From: Azonexus sp.
GTDB taxonomy: Bacteria; Pseudomonadota; Gammaproteobacteria; Burkholderiales; Rhodocyclaceae
DNA: 5,993 bases
Assembly (NCBI GenBank): GCA_030697085.1
Contig: JAUYQT010000453.1
Location: 1 to 5,993, forward strand
Direction: 5' to 3'
A model generated the notes under the pieces. It did no database searches and had not been told where the DNA came from. It worked only from the letters and a program-made list of their open reading frames with translations. This document shows positions 5,894 to 5,993 of this stretch, piece after piece. The position numbers and the translations under genes were made by a program. Numbering within the stretch: the first letter of the stretch is position 1; every line of letters starts with the position of its first letter.

Positions 5894-5993
5894 GTGCGCC
5901 GTGCCAAGGCGCTGTTTTCTAGCGGGTGCGAATCCCGTCCGGTAATTTTCGTTCCGACCGGTAGCAACTGGAGCAGACGTGGAGGTAACGAAG
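5894..5993 (+). mobile_element. Probable 5' end of a group II intron (domain I), cut by the window edge
   Basis: No reading frame covers this stretch, and it looks like structured RNA. It opens with GTGCGCC, the 5' consensus of bacterial group II introns (GUGYG). Compact helices follow: GCGCC/GGCGC (5896-5900 with 5908-5912), GCGGG/CCCGT around a seven-base loop (5922-5938), CCGGT/ACCGG (5939-5943 with 5957-5961), and an alternative CCGGT-AGCA-ACTGG (5958-5971). Phrases such as GCGGGTGCGAATCCCGTC, GGTAGCAACTGGAGC and GTGGAGGTAACGAAG resemble the domain I text of bacterial group II introns as I remember them. Known: these are self-splicing retroelements whose domain IV usually encodes a reverse transcriptase/maturase; that part would lie beyond 5993. 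The exact class and the 5' splice site at 5893/5894 are inferred. Confidence 0.6.

Noticed and set aside
5921..5938. tRNA T-arm-like sequence GCGGG-TGCGAAT-CCCGT
   Set aside because: The loop is TGCGAAT rather than TTCGAAT, and no matching anticodon arm, D arm or acceptor stem with CCA lies at the right distance. It fits better as a helix of the group II intron.

Overview
The window looks like a GC-rich proteobacterial chromosome, most likely a betaproteobacterium. Rhodocyclales (Dechloromonas/Azonexus-like) is my guess from the style of the genes and from the modG / modE-modA-modB-modC arrangement; this is inference, not a database result. Coding density is high, and no gene-free stretch exceeds about 255 bases.

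Left part (1-1223), minus strand: the 5' end of a cryptochrome/photolyase-related gene that runs off the window, preceded by a Blc-type outer-membrane lipocalin lipoprotein. This pair often occurs in light- and oxidative-stress clusters. The 253 bases upstream of the lipocalin hold a candidate promoter and two related palindromes, one of them lying on the predicted transcription start.

Centre (1224-5255): a molybdate module. A two-Mop-domain molbindin (modG, minus strand) diverges from a compact plus-strand operon modE-modA-modB-modC. The operon encodes the molybdate-responsive repressor, the periplasmic binding protein, the permease and the ATPase. ModA captures molybdate, ModB and ModC import it, ModE senses it in the cytoplasm, and ModG probably stores or buffers it. 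Together ModG, ModE and ModC carry five Mop/TOBE units. The 202-base divergent spacer has one good ModE-operator-like site just before modE and two weaker ones, which would make the module feedback-controlled.

Right part (5256-5993): a TATAAT promoter sitting in a strong inverted repeat, then a VF530/DUF2132-family gene with a long charged C-terminal tail. About 63 bases after it, a structured GTGCGCC-starting stretch looks like the first 100 nucleotides of a group II intron that continues beyond the window.

Most of the window is recognisable biology. The less ordinary points are the regulatory palindromes, the intron boundary and a few substitutions at normally conserved transporter positions.
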